Shown here: positions 50,455-58,606 of the stretch, one piece after another
How the letters are laid out: the number at the start of each line of letters is the position of its first letter
How positions within the stretch are numbered: the stretch's first letter is position 1
NCBI GenBank assembly: GCA_963765375.1
Contig: CAVXVZ010000009.1
Location: forward strand, 62,001-126,000
Source: Roseiarcus sp963765375
Lineage (GTDB): Bacteria > Pseudomonadota > Alphaproteobacteria > Rhizobiales > Beijerinckiaceae
Direction of reading: 5' to 3'
Length of the DNA: 64,000 nt
Program-made: the position numbers and the translations under genes
The notes under the pieces: model-generated
Database searches by the model: none
What the model saw: only the letters and a program-made list of their open reading frames with translations
What the model was told of the DNA's origin: nothing

Positions 50455-51425
50455 CTAAACGCCGAACAGCCGCTCCGCGTTGCCGTGCGCTATTCTGTCC
50501 CGATCCGCGGCGCTGACCGGCAGCCGGTCGAGGAAGGCGCGCCCCTCGGCCATCGGCTGATAGGGATGATCGATCGAGAACATGATCCGGTCGACGCCGA
50601 CCTGCAGAACCAATTCGAGGAACGCGGGCAGGAAATTGAAGCCGGAGAACGTGTAGTGGACGTTCTCGCGCAGATAGGCGCTGATCGGTTTCTTGAGCTT
50701 TGTCATCGACGGCGCCATCACGTCGACCCGCTGAAGCATGGCCGGGAGCGTCTCGCCCATGTGCCCGACGACGATCTGCAACCGAGGGTGGGCGTCGAAC
50801 ACGCCGCCGAGAATCATCCGCAACACATGGAGCGCCGTCTCGATATGCCAGCCCCATCCGGGGCCCGCCATCATCTCGCCGATCACCGGCGAAAGCCCGC
50901 CATACCAGGCGTCGATCACGGCCTGCGGCGATTCGGTCGGATGGAGATAGATCGGCGCCTTCAGCGCTTCCGCTCGCGCCAGCACCGGCCAGAAGAAGCG
51001 GTCGTCGAGATAGCGGCCGCGATGATGGCCGTTGATGACGACGCCCTTGAAGCCGCCCTCCGCAATCACGCGCTCGAGCTCCGCGACCGAGGCCGGCGGA
51101 TCGCCGATCGGCAGCGCCGCCAGGCCGAAGAATCGGGTCGGATGGCGCCGGACGGCTTCCGCGAGCGCCGCATTCGTGTTCGCGCGAAGGTCTTCGCCTC
51201 TTCGGCCTCGAGTTGCTCGACGCCGGGCGCGGTCAGCGACAGCGCCTGGACGTCGACGCCGGCCGCGTCCATCGCCGCGACCCGGCCATCGCCGATGTCC
51301 ACGAGTTGAGCGACAAGCGTCGCGAACCTCCCGCCGACCTGTTCCGCGCGCTCCTTGAGCCGGCGGTCGGGACCGTCGAGGAAGGCGGGCGTGGCGAAGT
51401 GCTCCTCAAGGGCAATCGTGCGCAT
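50455..51425 (-). pseudogene. amidohydrolase (aminocarboxymuconate-decarboxylase type) with a -1 frameshift
   Basis: The 5' part (51425 to about 51185) encodes MRTIALEEHFATPAFLDGPD and AAMDAAGVDVQALSLTAPGV, which is the metal-binding opening of the amidohydrolase_2 family. The 3' part from about 51180 reads in another register as FARNTNAALAEAVRRHPTRF and continues to APIYLHPTE, VVGHMGETLPAML and IDHPYQPMAEG. One base is missing near 51180-51186 (GCGCGAACACG should read one base more). All metal ligands seem to be kept. Pseudogene or sequencing error cannot be told apart here. Confidence 0.7.
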
Positions 51426-51832
51426 TGGTGGGCTCCTTCAAGTGGGCGCAGCGGGCTCGGCGCCTAAAGCGCGTCGAGCCGCATTTGTTCACTGCGGCAT
51501 GCGACGCAACGGCGCTTGGGGTCAACGACATTATCGCGACTCTGTTCGGTCTCTTCAGCAGCGCGTCGCGCATGGCGCGCATCTCGCGCCCGAGACGAAG
51601 CCCGTCAGCCAGTCCAAGGTCGGGGAGGCGGACCGCTAAGTGTCGTGGGTGAGGGCAGCGCCGTCGATTATTCGCCCATTGGCTCTGCACGAGCAAGATT
51701 GACGTCGAAGCGACCGATTGCAACCCCGCACGACCGGACGCTCAGGGACCAGGCCAAGCGCTACATCGAGAGTTCGTTCGGCGCGGCGGCGAGCGTCAAG
51801 GCGTCCCACCCCGACATGCGCCGTGGCTGTTT
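51426..51832. other. intergenic stretch without a recognised gene
   Basis: Several short frames on both strands lack ribosome binding sites and recognisable motifs. It probably holds the promoter of the amidohydrolase gene and the terminator region of the lipoprotein gene at 51833; I saw no strong stem-loop. Confidence 0.4.
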
Positions 51833-52669
51833 TCACGGCAAAGGCAGAATGCTCTCGAGCGTCGGCAGGCCGCTCAGGGTGGACTGCAGGTAAAGAAGCT
51901 GCGAGTTGATCGAGCTCGTCAGGAGCTGCTGAAGGAAAATGTTTCCGGTTGTGTTCGGCGTATTCGCCACGACCGTGAACGGCTTGCCCCTATTCTTCCC
52001 CTTGGCGAACGCCAGCGTAATCTTGTCGGTGTTGATTTCCGACAGGTTGATTCCACCCGGGCCCTTGAAATGCACCAGCGACCAGGTCGGCCCGAGCGCG
52101 CTAACGCTCTTGGTGACGAGGAACTGGACGCTGCCGCCGAACACGGAATTCGGCGCCGCCCGGTCCTCGGCGAGGCCGGGACTCGAATCGGCCATGGCGA
52201 CGAAATCGCCGACCCCGAGCGTTCCCGCGAGATTGGTGTCGGCCGGCGGCGGTGGATAGGCGCCCGTGAACCGCTTCGAGTCCTGATAGATCTGGCGCAG
52301 GGAAAACTGCAGGTTCTCGGTGAAATTGTGGTCGCGCGATTCACTGAGAACGCCCGATCCGCCGAACGTGAACGATTCGAGTTTGTTCAGCGGATTCAGG
52401 TAGGAGAGGCTCGGCGCGAGACCGCCCGTGTCGTTGACCTCGAGTGAGAGCGAGGCCACGACCTGATAGTCGCCGGTGAGCAGCCATTCCTGGTTCCTGG
52501 CGCCGTCACGAACTTGTTCGAGCAGTTCGTGTTGGAGGCGGTTGACGATGGAAGTGACTGCGGGCGTTCCGTCGGGATAGGGGACATCGTAGCGGGGAAC
52601 GGCGCAGCCCCCACAAAGGCTCGCAGAAATGACAGCCGCTGAAAGCGTCGGCCACACGCGCGTCGCCAT
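51833..52669 (-). CDS. putative lipoprotein of unknown function
   Basis: A 278-residue exported protein with an N-terminal signal MATRVWPTLSAAVISASLCG and a lipobox-like LCGGC (Cys22). The mature part is beta-rich with alternating Gly/Asn/Ser stretches (SFTFGGSGVLSESRDHNFTE, NPLNKLESFTF) and ends SGLPTLESILPLP. I do not recognise the family; similar unnamed lipoproteins are common in Rhizobiales. It is probably membrane anchored on the periplasmic side. It lies between two unrelated genes. Confidence 0.6.
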   Translation of the reverse strand: MATRVWPTLSAAVISASLCGGCAVPRYDVPYPDGTPAVTSIVNRLQHELLEQVRDGARNQEWLLTGDYQVVASLSLEVNDTGGLAPSLSYLNPLNKLESFTFGGSGVLSESRDHNFTENLQFSLRQIYQDSKRFTGAYPPPPADTNLAGTLGVGDFVAMADSSPGLAEDRAAPNSVFGGSVQFLVTKSVSALGPTWSLVHFKGPGGINLSEINTDKITLAFAKGKNRGKPFTVVANTPNTTGNIFLQQLLTSSINSQLLYLQSTLSGLPTLESILPLP

Positions 52670-52716
52670 TGCCCTATGCCCCTCGCCGGTTGAAACGCCG
52701 CGGCTGATGCCGGAAA

Positions 52717-53079
52717 TCAGGCGCAGACCCCGCTCTGCCAGTGCGTTGCGGCCACGGTGGCGGGATTGGCGATTTCGATGTCATGGCACTGCTGCTGGGT
52801 GACGCCGTTGCGGGCCTCTTCCCTACCGTCCCTGTATCTGATGATGCAGCAGCCGTTGCCGCCCGGGGCCCGCGCCGCCGGCTTGGCGGGCTTGGCTTTC
52901 GCGCTCTTTTTCGCTTTCGCCTTGACCGCGGCGGTTTTCGATTTCGCCGCCGTCGTCTTTTTCGAGGCCTTCGATTTCGCCGCGCTGGACTTGGAGGCCT
53001 TGGCCGAAGCAGCGCGCTTGGACGGCGGCGCGCGCGAACCCGTCTTCGAGCCTGACGGAGGCTTGGTTGCTTTTCTCAC
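52717..53079 (-). CDS. Lys/Ala-rich protein with a C-terminal Cys-containing module
   Basis: A 120-residue protein. Residues 1-70 are dominated by Lys, Ala and Ser (KASKSSAAKSKASKKTTAAK), like histone H1/HU-tail sequences, and are probably disordered and nucleic-acid binding. Residues 71-120 form a compact part with four Cys: NGCCIIRYRDGREEARNGVT, QCHDIEIANP and HWQSGVCA. A small Cys-rich module of this kind (CCIIxYxDG, QCxxI) occurs in unnamed Rhizobiales proteins, but the fusion to a basic tail is unusual. The start follows GGGAGGGG; function unknown. Confidence 0.65.
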   Translation of the reverse strand: MRKATKPPSGSKTGSRAPPSKRAASAKASKSSAAKSKASKKTTAAKSKTAAVKAKAKKSAKAKPAKPAARAPGGNGCCIIRYRDGREEARNGVTQQQCHDIEIANPATVAATHWQSGVCA

Positions 53080-53199
53080 TGCACCCCTCCCGCAACGATC
53101 ATCCGCGGGTCATCGCCGCTCGGGGATGATTTGCGAGGCCCAAGTGGAGGTTAACGGCCGGTTGAGGTTCGACAACGCGTATCCGCGATTGTCGGCTTC

Positions 53200-53208
53200 T
53201 TATCCACA
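53200..53208 (+). promoter_or_regulatory. single perfect DnaA-box-like 9-mer
   Basis: TTATCCACA is the canonical DnaA box. Only one copy is present and the surrounding intergenic region is small and GC-rich, so it is not evidence of an origin; a chance match is quite possible. Confidence 0.25.
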
Positions 53209-53341
53209 GCCGTAGCGTAACGGCGCGACAATCGGGGCAGGTTAGGCAGCCCATGAATTGAGGGGCCTAACCGGCCGACGGGCCCCGACTTTCTTCGCGA
53301 GTGGAGCGGCGGCGTCCTGGGACGCTATCGCGACGGGGCCC

Positions 53342-54034
53342 CTACTTCTTCTGCCCCTTCACATAGGCGATATACCCCTCGACATCCTTGGCGGGCTCGG
53401 CGTAGGCGTCACCGAGCGCCTTGGCGACCGCGGCCATATAGGTCTTCGCCCAAGCCGGGAAGTTGTAGTCGATGACCTTGAGGAATTCGAGGCTCGCCGC
53501 GAGGCGGATGTCGGCGATCGAAGGGTGGTCGCCCCCGATGAAGGTCTTGCCGTCGAGGAAGAACTTGTGGAGCGCGGTGAGCGTCTCGTCCACCGCCCCG
53601 ACCGCCGCCTTCTGCGCCTTCTCCTTCTCCGCCGCTGTGGCGTCGCTGGCGCCGACCTCGCCCGGATATTGCGGGAAGCCCAGCGCCCCGTAAGTCGAGC
53701 GCACGATATAGGGATAGAGCGTGCCGACGATATAGAACATCGCGCTGTCGATCATCGCCCGCTTTTCCGGATCGGTCGGATAGAACTTGTCGAGGTGATG
53801 CTTGTTCGAGAGATACTGCATGATCGCGCAGCTCTCCCACATTACTCCTTTGGGCAGGCCGGGCGCTTCCATCATCGGCGTCAGATGGGCCGGGTTCCTG
53901 GCCAGGAAGTCGTCGGTGCGGGTCTTGCCGTAGACGTCGTCCTCGGTGAAATCGAGCTTCGCGGCGCGCACGAACACGCGCGCGGTCATGTTGTTGACGC
54001 TCGGCTTGATGACGTGGAGCTTGATTGCAGACAT
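53342..54034 (-). CDS. glutathione S-transferase family protein
   Basis: A 230-residue GST-fold protein. The thioredoxin-like N-terminal half contains MSAIKLHVIKPSVNNMTARV, with Ser/Asn as the likely G-site residues, then NPAHLTPMMEAPGLPKGVMW and ESCAIMQYL. The all-helical second half ends with GGDHPSIADIRLAASLEF and NFPAWAKTYMAAV. Substrate unknown; GSTs often accept electrophiles formed in aromatic degradation. The start at 54034 has AGGAGGAAG upstream. Last gene of the unit 56794 to 53342. Confidence 0.88.
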   Translation of the reverse strand: MSAIKLHVIKPSVNNMTARVFVRAAKLDFTEDDVYGKTRTDDFLARNPAHLTPMMEAPGLPKGVMWESCAIMQYLSNKHHLDKFYPTDPEKRAMIDSAMFYIVGTLYPYIVRSTYGALGFPQYPGEVGASDATAAEKEKAQKAAVGAVDETLTALHKFFLDGKTFIGGDHPSIADIRLAASLEFLKVIDYNFPAWAKTYMAAVAKALGDAYAEPAKDVEGYIAYVKGQKK

Positions 54035-54060
54035 AGGGCTTCCTCCTGGTTGCGGTTCGA

Positions 54061-54681
54061 CTATTTGCTGTTTGAATGCGCGAGCGCCGGTTCCGGCTGG
54101 CGGTATGGGTCTTTGGGCGAGCGGTCGGCCGACAGGCTCTTGGTCGCCGATTTGACGAGGCTCTCGATCGCGTCGGCGATGTGAACCTCCATGATCGCAC
54201 GGTCGCCGCGCGCGACGCGAAGGTTGTGGGCGGCGAACAGCACGTCGGAGCGAGTGAAGCCCTTCGGCGCATCGAACTTCCAGCACGAGAGCTCGATCAG
54301 GAGCCCGAGCGGATCCTCGAAATAGACGGCGTCGAAGATCATCCGGTCGCGCACCCCGGTGTTCGGGACGCCGCGCGCGCCGAGCCGCTCGACGATCTGC
54401 ATGAAGACGGCGCGCGACACGTTGAACGCGATGTGATGGACGCAGCCGGTGTCGGTCGGCGTGCGGCGCTTGACCGGCTTGCGATCCTCGCGGGTGAAGA
54501 CGGTGATGAGCCGGTCGTCGCCCGGATCGAAGTAGATATGGCTCTCGCCGGCATTGTCCAGGTTCGGCTGCTCGAAAATGAACGGCATGCCGAGCAAGCC
54601 TTCCCAGAATTCGATCGACGTCTGGCGATCGGCGCCGACCAGCGTGATGTGATGCAGTCCCTGAGTCTGAAGCTTTTGCAT
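54061..54681 (-). CDS. VOC-fold protein (dioxygenase/glyoxalase type)
   Basis: A 206-residue two-half VOC protein. The first half opens GLHHITLVGADRQTSIEFW and has a metal-ligand His; the second has CVHHIAFNVSRAVFMQIVE and closes with DAVYFEDPLGLLIELSCW, giving the Glu ligand. The last 60 residues (from AAHNLRVARGD) are unusual and polar. It may be a ring-cleaving or glyoxalase-like enzyme. It lies 26 bases before the GST gene and 11 after the ligase gene, so it belongs to the same transcription unit. Confidence 0.82.
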   Translation of the reverse strand: MQKLQTQGLHHITLVGADRQTSIEFWEGLLGMPFIFEQPNLDNAGESHIYFDPGDDRLITVFTREDRKPVKRRTPTDTGCVHHIAFNVSRAVFMQIVERLGARGVPNTGVRDRMIFDAVYFEDPLGLLIELSCWKFDAPKGFTRSDVLFAAHNLRVARGDRAIMEVHIADAIESLVKSATKSLSADRSPKDPYRQPEPALAHSNSK

Positions 54682-54692
54682 TTCGTCCTCCT

Positions 54693-56000
54693 TCAGGCTT
54701 TCTCGACCAGTTTCGACTTGTATTCGCTGCGCGGGAGAGCGCCCGCGGGCGCGAGCTCGATCTCCGTCGTCACCAGGAGCTTATCACGCAAGCGCACGCG
54801 GATGCGCTCGGCGAGGCCCTCAGTCTCCGCGCCCGGCGCAAGCTCGACCCTGATCGGCAGCGGCGGCTCCTGCCTCACTCCGGGCGCACGCGGTCGAATC
54901 ACGATGACCCCGGCCACCGCTGGCGCGAATTCGTTGACGACCTCCCGCACCGCCGAGGGAAAAACATTGACGCCGCGCACGATCAGCATGTCGTCGGTGC
55001 GCCCGATGCAGCGCACCCGCGGGCTCGTGCGCCCGCAGGCGCATCGCCCGACGCTGAGCCGCACGTGGTCGCGGGTGCGGAAGCGCAGAAGGGGCGCGGA
55101 TCGGTTGACGAGGTGGGTCAGCACCAGCTCGCCCTCGGCGCCGTCGACGAGCGGCTTCTCGGCCCCGGTTCCCGGATCGATCAGCTCGAAATGAACAAAG
55201 CCGCGGCCGCTGAAATGCATCCCCGCCTTCTCTTCGCACTCGCCCCAAAGAGAAACGGAAATGTCCCCGATGCCCATCGCTTCGGTGACGCTCGCGCCCC
55301 ACCCAGCCTCGAGCTTCGCCCGCATCGCCGGTTCGCCGCCGCCAGGTTCGCCTGCGACCATGACCCGCTTCACGCTCGAAGCGGCCAGATCGACGCCGCG
55401 GGCCTTTCCCCACTCGACGAGATGAAGCGCGTAGGACGGCGTCATCGCGACGACGGTCGGCTTCAGGAGCTCGACCGCGGCCATCAGGCGCTCGGTGTTT
55501 CCGGAGCCGACAGGGATGTGGCAGAGCCCGAGCCGGTCGAACGCGCCAAGCGCCGCGCCGGCGACGAACGGGCCAGCGTTATAGGTCGAGACGATTCGCT
55601 CGCCGCGGACAAGGCCGGAAGCCGCGTAGGAGCGCGCGGAGGTGCGCACCCAGACTTCGAGATCGCCGGCGGTCAGCGGGATATAACTCGGCGTTCCGGT
55701 CGTGCCGCTGGTCGAATAGATGCGCACGATCTCGTCGGGCGCGGCGGTCAGATGGGCGCCGATCGGCTCGTCGGGCGAGCGCGACCGCCTGAGCTCGTCT
55801 TTTTCGGTCAGCGGCAGCGCCGGGATCGCTTCGAGGCCGCCGACGGCGCCGTGGGTCGCGAATCCGGCCCGCTCGAGCTTCATGCGATAGAAGCGCGACC
55901 GCTCGAACAGATATTCGATCTGCTTGAGGTAAAGCGGGGCGTCGAGGCGAGCCTGGTCCTCCCACCGCGCCGCCTCGATTTCGGGCTCGACCATCGCCAT
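54693..56000 (-). CDS. phenylacetate--CoA ligase-like AMP-forming enzyme
   Basis: A 435-residue adenylate-forming ligase of the phenylacetate-CoA ligase (PaaK-like) group. The AMP-binding motif is YSTSGTTGTPSYIPLTAGD, the second is RFRTRDHVRLSVG (Asp of the sugar-binding block), and GRTDDMLIVRGVNVFPSAV near the C terminus is the conserved hinge region. It should activate a carboxylic acid, probably aromatic, to its CoA ester. Start at 56000 (MAMVEPEI, ATGA overlap with the stop of the upstream citryl-CoA lyase gene) shows close coupling. Confidence 0.85.
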   Translation of the reverse strand: MAMVEPEIEAARWEDQARLDAPLYLKQIEYLFERSRFYRMKLERAGFATHGAVGGLEAIPALPLTEKDELRRSRSPDEPIGAHLTAAPDEIVRIYSTSGTTGTPSYIPLTAGDLEVWVRTSARSYAASGLVRGERIVSTYNAGPFVAGAALGAFDRLGLCHIPVGSGNTERLMAAVELLKPTVVAMTPSYALHLVEWGKARGVDLAASSVKRVMVAGEPGGGEPAMRAKLEAGWGASVTEAMGIGDISVSLWGECEEKAGMHFSGRGFVHFELIDPGTGAEKPLVDGAEGELVLTHLVNRSAPLLRFRTRDHVRLSVGRCACGRTSPRVRCIGRTDDMLIVRGVNVFPSAVREVVNEFAPAVAGVIVIRPRAPGVRQEPPLPIRVELAPGAETEGLAERIRVRLRDKLLVTTEIELAPAGALPRSEYKSKLVEKA

Positions 56001-56794
56001 CAGGCGACTCCGTCCGCGTCGGCGGCGTGGACGATCGCGTCCTCGCCCTTCGAGGCCATCAGGAAGCCGATCGGGGTCTCGGCCTCCTCGATGCAATGGG
56101 CGATGAGGCCGGCGGTGCGGGCGAGGATCGGCACGGCGCGGATGAGTCCGGGCGGAACATCGACGTCGCGGAGCGTAGCCGCGATGGTCATCGACACGTT
56201 CATCGGCAGCGCCTTTCCCCAGACCTCGGCCGCCGCCTTGGCCAGCGCCAGCGCCGCCTCGACCGAGCGCCCGGCGGCTCCGCGCTCGCGCGCGAGCTCG
56301 ATCATCCGCTCGGCGCGCGGATCGACGGGCTTATGCAGCGGGTGGCCATATCCGGGCAGCGCCTTGCGCTCCTTGCGATGCTCGCGCGCGACGGCGAGCG
56401 CGGCGGCGTCGAGCGAGCCGCAGGCGTCGGCGCCGGAGAGCACGTCTTCGATCACCTTCCGGCAAAGATCGGCCGCGCCGAGGATCACCGTTCCGCAGCC
56501 GAGCACGCCGGCCGCGATTGCGCCCTGAAGCGCCGCGGGATCGGCGTCGTAGGTCATGCGGGCCGCCTGGGCGGACGGCGTCAGCCCATGCTCGGCAAGC
56601 GCGACCAGGCTGAGATCGAGAAAAAAGCGCTGATCGTCGGTCGGCGCCCGGCCGGTCGCGAGCAGGAAAGCATAGTCGGTGAAGGTCATGGCGCCCATGA
56701 GGTCGCGGGCGAGATCGCGTCCGCGCACCATGATCCGGTCGCTCGACGCCGCGGCGATCGCGGTCCTGGCGGCTCCCGGCTTGCCGATCAGCAT
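56000..56794 (-). CDS. citryl-CoA lyase/citrate synthase-like protein
   Basis: A 264-residue protein of the citrate synthase superfamily, in the short type that usually cleaves citryl-CoA. Signature pieces are TFTDYAFLLATGRAP, ALPGYGHPLHKPVDPRAERM (the catalytic His region) and MNVSMTIAATLRDVDVPPGL, with TAGLIAHCIEEAE. The large N-terminal domain of full citrate synthases is missing, so it would cleave rather than make citrate, or act on another acyl-CoA. First gene of the unit that continues to the ligase, VOC and GST genes. Confidence 0.8.
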   Translation of the reverse strand: MLIGKPGAARTAIAAASSDRIMVRGRDLARDLMGAMTFTDYAFLLATGRAPTDDQRFFLDLSLVALAEHGLTPSAQAARMTYDADPAALQGAIAAGVLGCGTVILGAADLCRKVIEDVLSGADACGSLDAAALAVAREHRKERKALPGYGHPLHKPVDPRAERMIELARERGAAGRSVEAALALAKAAAEVWGKALPMNVSMTIAATLRDVDVPPGLIRAVPILARTAGLIAHCIEEAETPIGFLMASKGEDAIVHAADADGVA

Positions 56795-56884
56795 GGGCGA
56801 TCCTCCCGGCGTCCGAACCCCTCGCTTCCCGCTGGCGGCGAAAGGGTGTAGGACGATTGTAGGACAATATCAGAGAGGGGGCCC

Positions 56885-57601
56885 GTGTCAAACGCCGCCG
56901 CCACGAAGAGGACGATCGCGGGACCCCTCGCCCCGGTCCCGCCGGCGCATGGCGCAACCGTCGCCTTCATCGTCGAACAGTTGCGCGAGGACATTCTGGC
57001 CGGGCGGCTTCCGCCGGGGTCGCGGCTCATCGAATGCGACCTCACCACCCGCTTCGCGGTCAGCCGCGGACCGGTGCGGGAGGCGCTGAGGCGCCTCAGC
57101 GCCGACGGGCTCATCGAGCATTGGCCGCATCGCGGCGCGGTCGTGCGGCGGCTCACGGAGCGCGAGATCGGCGAACTGTTCTTGATCCGGATCGAAATGG
57201 AGGCGCTCGCCGCCCGGCTCGCCGCCGGGACGGACGGTCCCGACCGGCGGGAGCGTTTTGCCGCCGCGGTCCAGCCGATCTACTCCGAGGCGCCCCGCAA
57301 CCCCTGCGACTATCTCAAGGAGAACGCCGCCTTCCACGATGCAGTGATGGCGCTCGCCGACAATCTGCAACTCCGAGAGCTGGCGGCGCGGCTGCAATTG
57401 CCGCTCATCATGGCCCAGGTCGGCGACGTCCTGACGCCGGCGGTGCTCAAGGCGTCGGTTCGGGAGCACCGCGCCATCGCCAAAGCGATCCTCGAGCGCG
57501 ATCCGAAAGCGGCGGCGGCGCGCATGCGCGAGCATCTCGAGCGTGCGGCCGGGGTGGCGCTCGCCAGCCGGTCCCGCGGGCAGCAGGACGCGAAAGGATA
57601 A
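56885..57601 (+). CDS. GntR-family (FadR/FCD type) transcriptional regulator
   Basis: A 238-residue regulator. The N-terminal winged helix has AFIVEQLREDILAGRLPPGS and FAVSRGPVREALRRLSADGL, the DNA-recognition part of GntR proteins, and the C-terminal FCD domain (about 95-220) contains LKENAAFHDAVMALADNLQL and VREHRAIAKAILERDPKAA, with His residues for a metal/ligand site. The gene diverges from the citryl-CoA lyase gene over 90 bases, so it probably controls that operon in response to an organic acid. Start GTG at 56885 follows a GGGGGCC stretch. Confidence 0.9.
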   Translation: MSNAAATKRTIAGPLAPVPPAHGATVAFIVEQLREDILAGRLPPGSRLIECDLTTRFAVSRGPVREALRRLSADGLIEHWPHRGAVVRRLTEREIGELFLIRIEMEALAARLAAGTDGPDRRERFAAAVQPIYSEAPRNPCDYLKENAAFHDAVMALADNLQLRELAARLQLPLIMAQVGDVLTPAVLKASVREHRAIAKAILERDPKAAAARMREHLERAAGVALASRSRGQQDAKG

Positions 57602-57836
57602 GGCGCGCCACCGTCGGCTGTTCGCCGGCGGCGACGGTCGGCGGTGTCGCTTTAATTCCGCTCGCAACCGCGATGCGACGCGGCCCGCGATGACGCGTTC
57701 CGTGAATTGACGGCATGCGCTCGGACTCTGGGTTGCACGGTGCGATGTCCCATAGTAGGCCGCACCGCACTCCGATTTCGCAGCCTCATCCTCCGTGACG
57801 GCGCTTCGATTCGGGCGCTTCAGCGAGGAAGCCTCG

Positions 57837-58604
57837 ATGACCACAGTCTCGCTTTGCATCGGCGTCGCGGTGCTGGCCTTCGGTTTCGGCGTCGCCGGGC
57901 TTTATCTGCAGAAGCTCCTGCCGGAGCCCCACTCCGTCGAACGCTCGCGCGACATGATCGGGGCGATCGTCGGCCTCGTTTCGTTGCTGCTTGCGCTCGT
58001 GCTCGGAACCTTGATCGGCTCGGCGTACGCCTTCTATTCGACCCAGAAGTCAGAGATTGAGACGTTCGCCGCGCGCGAGGTTCAGCTCGACCTGGCGCTG
58101 GCCGAATTCGGGCCCGAGACGAAGGAAGCGCGCCTACGAATGAAAGAAGCGCTCCAAGCAGTCCGGCAGATGGTGTGGGGCGACAGCATGGGGGCGAACG
58201 CGGCGCCGGACCTCTCGGTCGGTGCCCCGCTCGGGCATTTGCGGGAGTTGGACGAATATGTCGCTTCGCTCGATCCGAAGACGCCGGCCCAGCGCCAATT
58301 CGCGGCGGCCGCGGGCGCCGACTCCGGCGCGATCGAGCAAACGCGTGTGCTCATATCGATGCAATTGGCCAGTTCGATCTCCTGGCCTCTGGTGGTCGTC
58401 GTGGTGTCGTGGGCGCTGATCCTTTTCTGCGGGTTCGGTCTGCTCTCTCAGCTCAACGGCACGACGCTCGCCGCGCTGGCCTTCGGCGCATTCGCAGTCG
58501 GCAGCGCGCTATTCCTCATTGTCGAATTGAGCCAACCCTTCACCGGGGTGTTCCGGGTGCCCTCCGGCGCATTCGACCAGATGCTGGCCTCGATCGGCAG
58601 ATGA
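57837..58604 (+). CDS. DUF4239 (bestrophin-like) membrane protein
   Basis: A 255-residue membrane protein with two N-terminal hydrophobic segments (about residues 5-23 and 42-62), a long periplasmic or cytoplasmic part (EIETFAAREVQLDLALAEFG) and two C-terminal segments (about 178-198 and 207-228). This is the pattern of the DUF4239 family, also called bestrophin-like. Members may be ion channels, but none is characterised to my knowledge. The ATG at 57837 follows AGGAAG. Confidence 0.75.
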   Translation: MTTVSLCIGVAVLAFGFGVAGLYLQKLLPEPHSVERSRDMIGAIVGLVSLLLALVLGTLIGSAYAFYSTQKSEIETFAAREVQLDLALAEFGPETKEARLRMKEALQAVRQMVWGDSMGANAAPDLSVGAPLGHLRELDEYVASLDPKTPAQRQFAAAAGADSGAIEQTRVLISMQLASSISWPLVVVVVSWALILFCGFGLLSQLNGTTLAALAFGAFAVGSALFLIVELSQPFTGVFRVPSGAFDQMLASIGR

Positions 58605-58606
58605 CG

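Noticed and set aside
51636..51836. Minus-strand 66-codon frame after the lipoprotein gene
   Set aside because: Arg/Cys-rich with no motif and no start site; treated as noise.
53200..53208. DnaA box as evidence of a replication origin
   Set aside because: A single copy without further boxes, AT-rich unwinding region or origin-linked genes.
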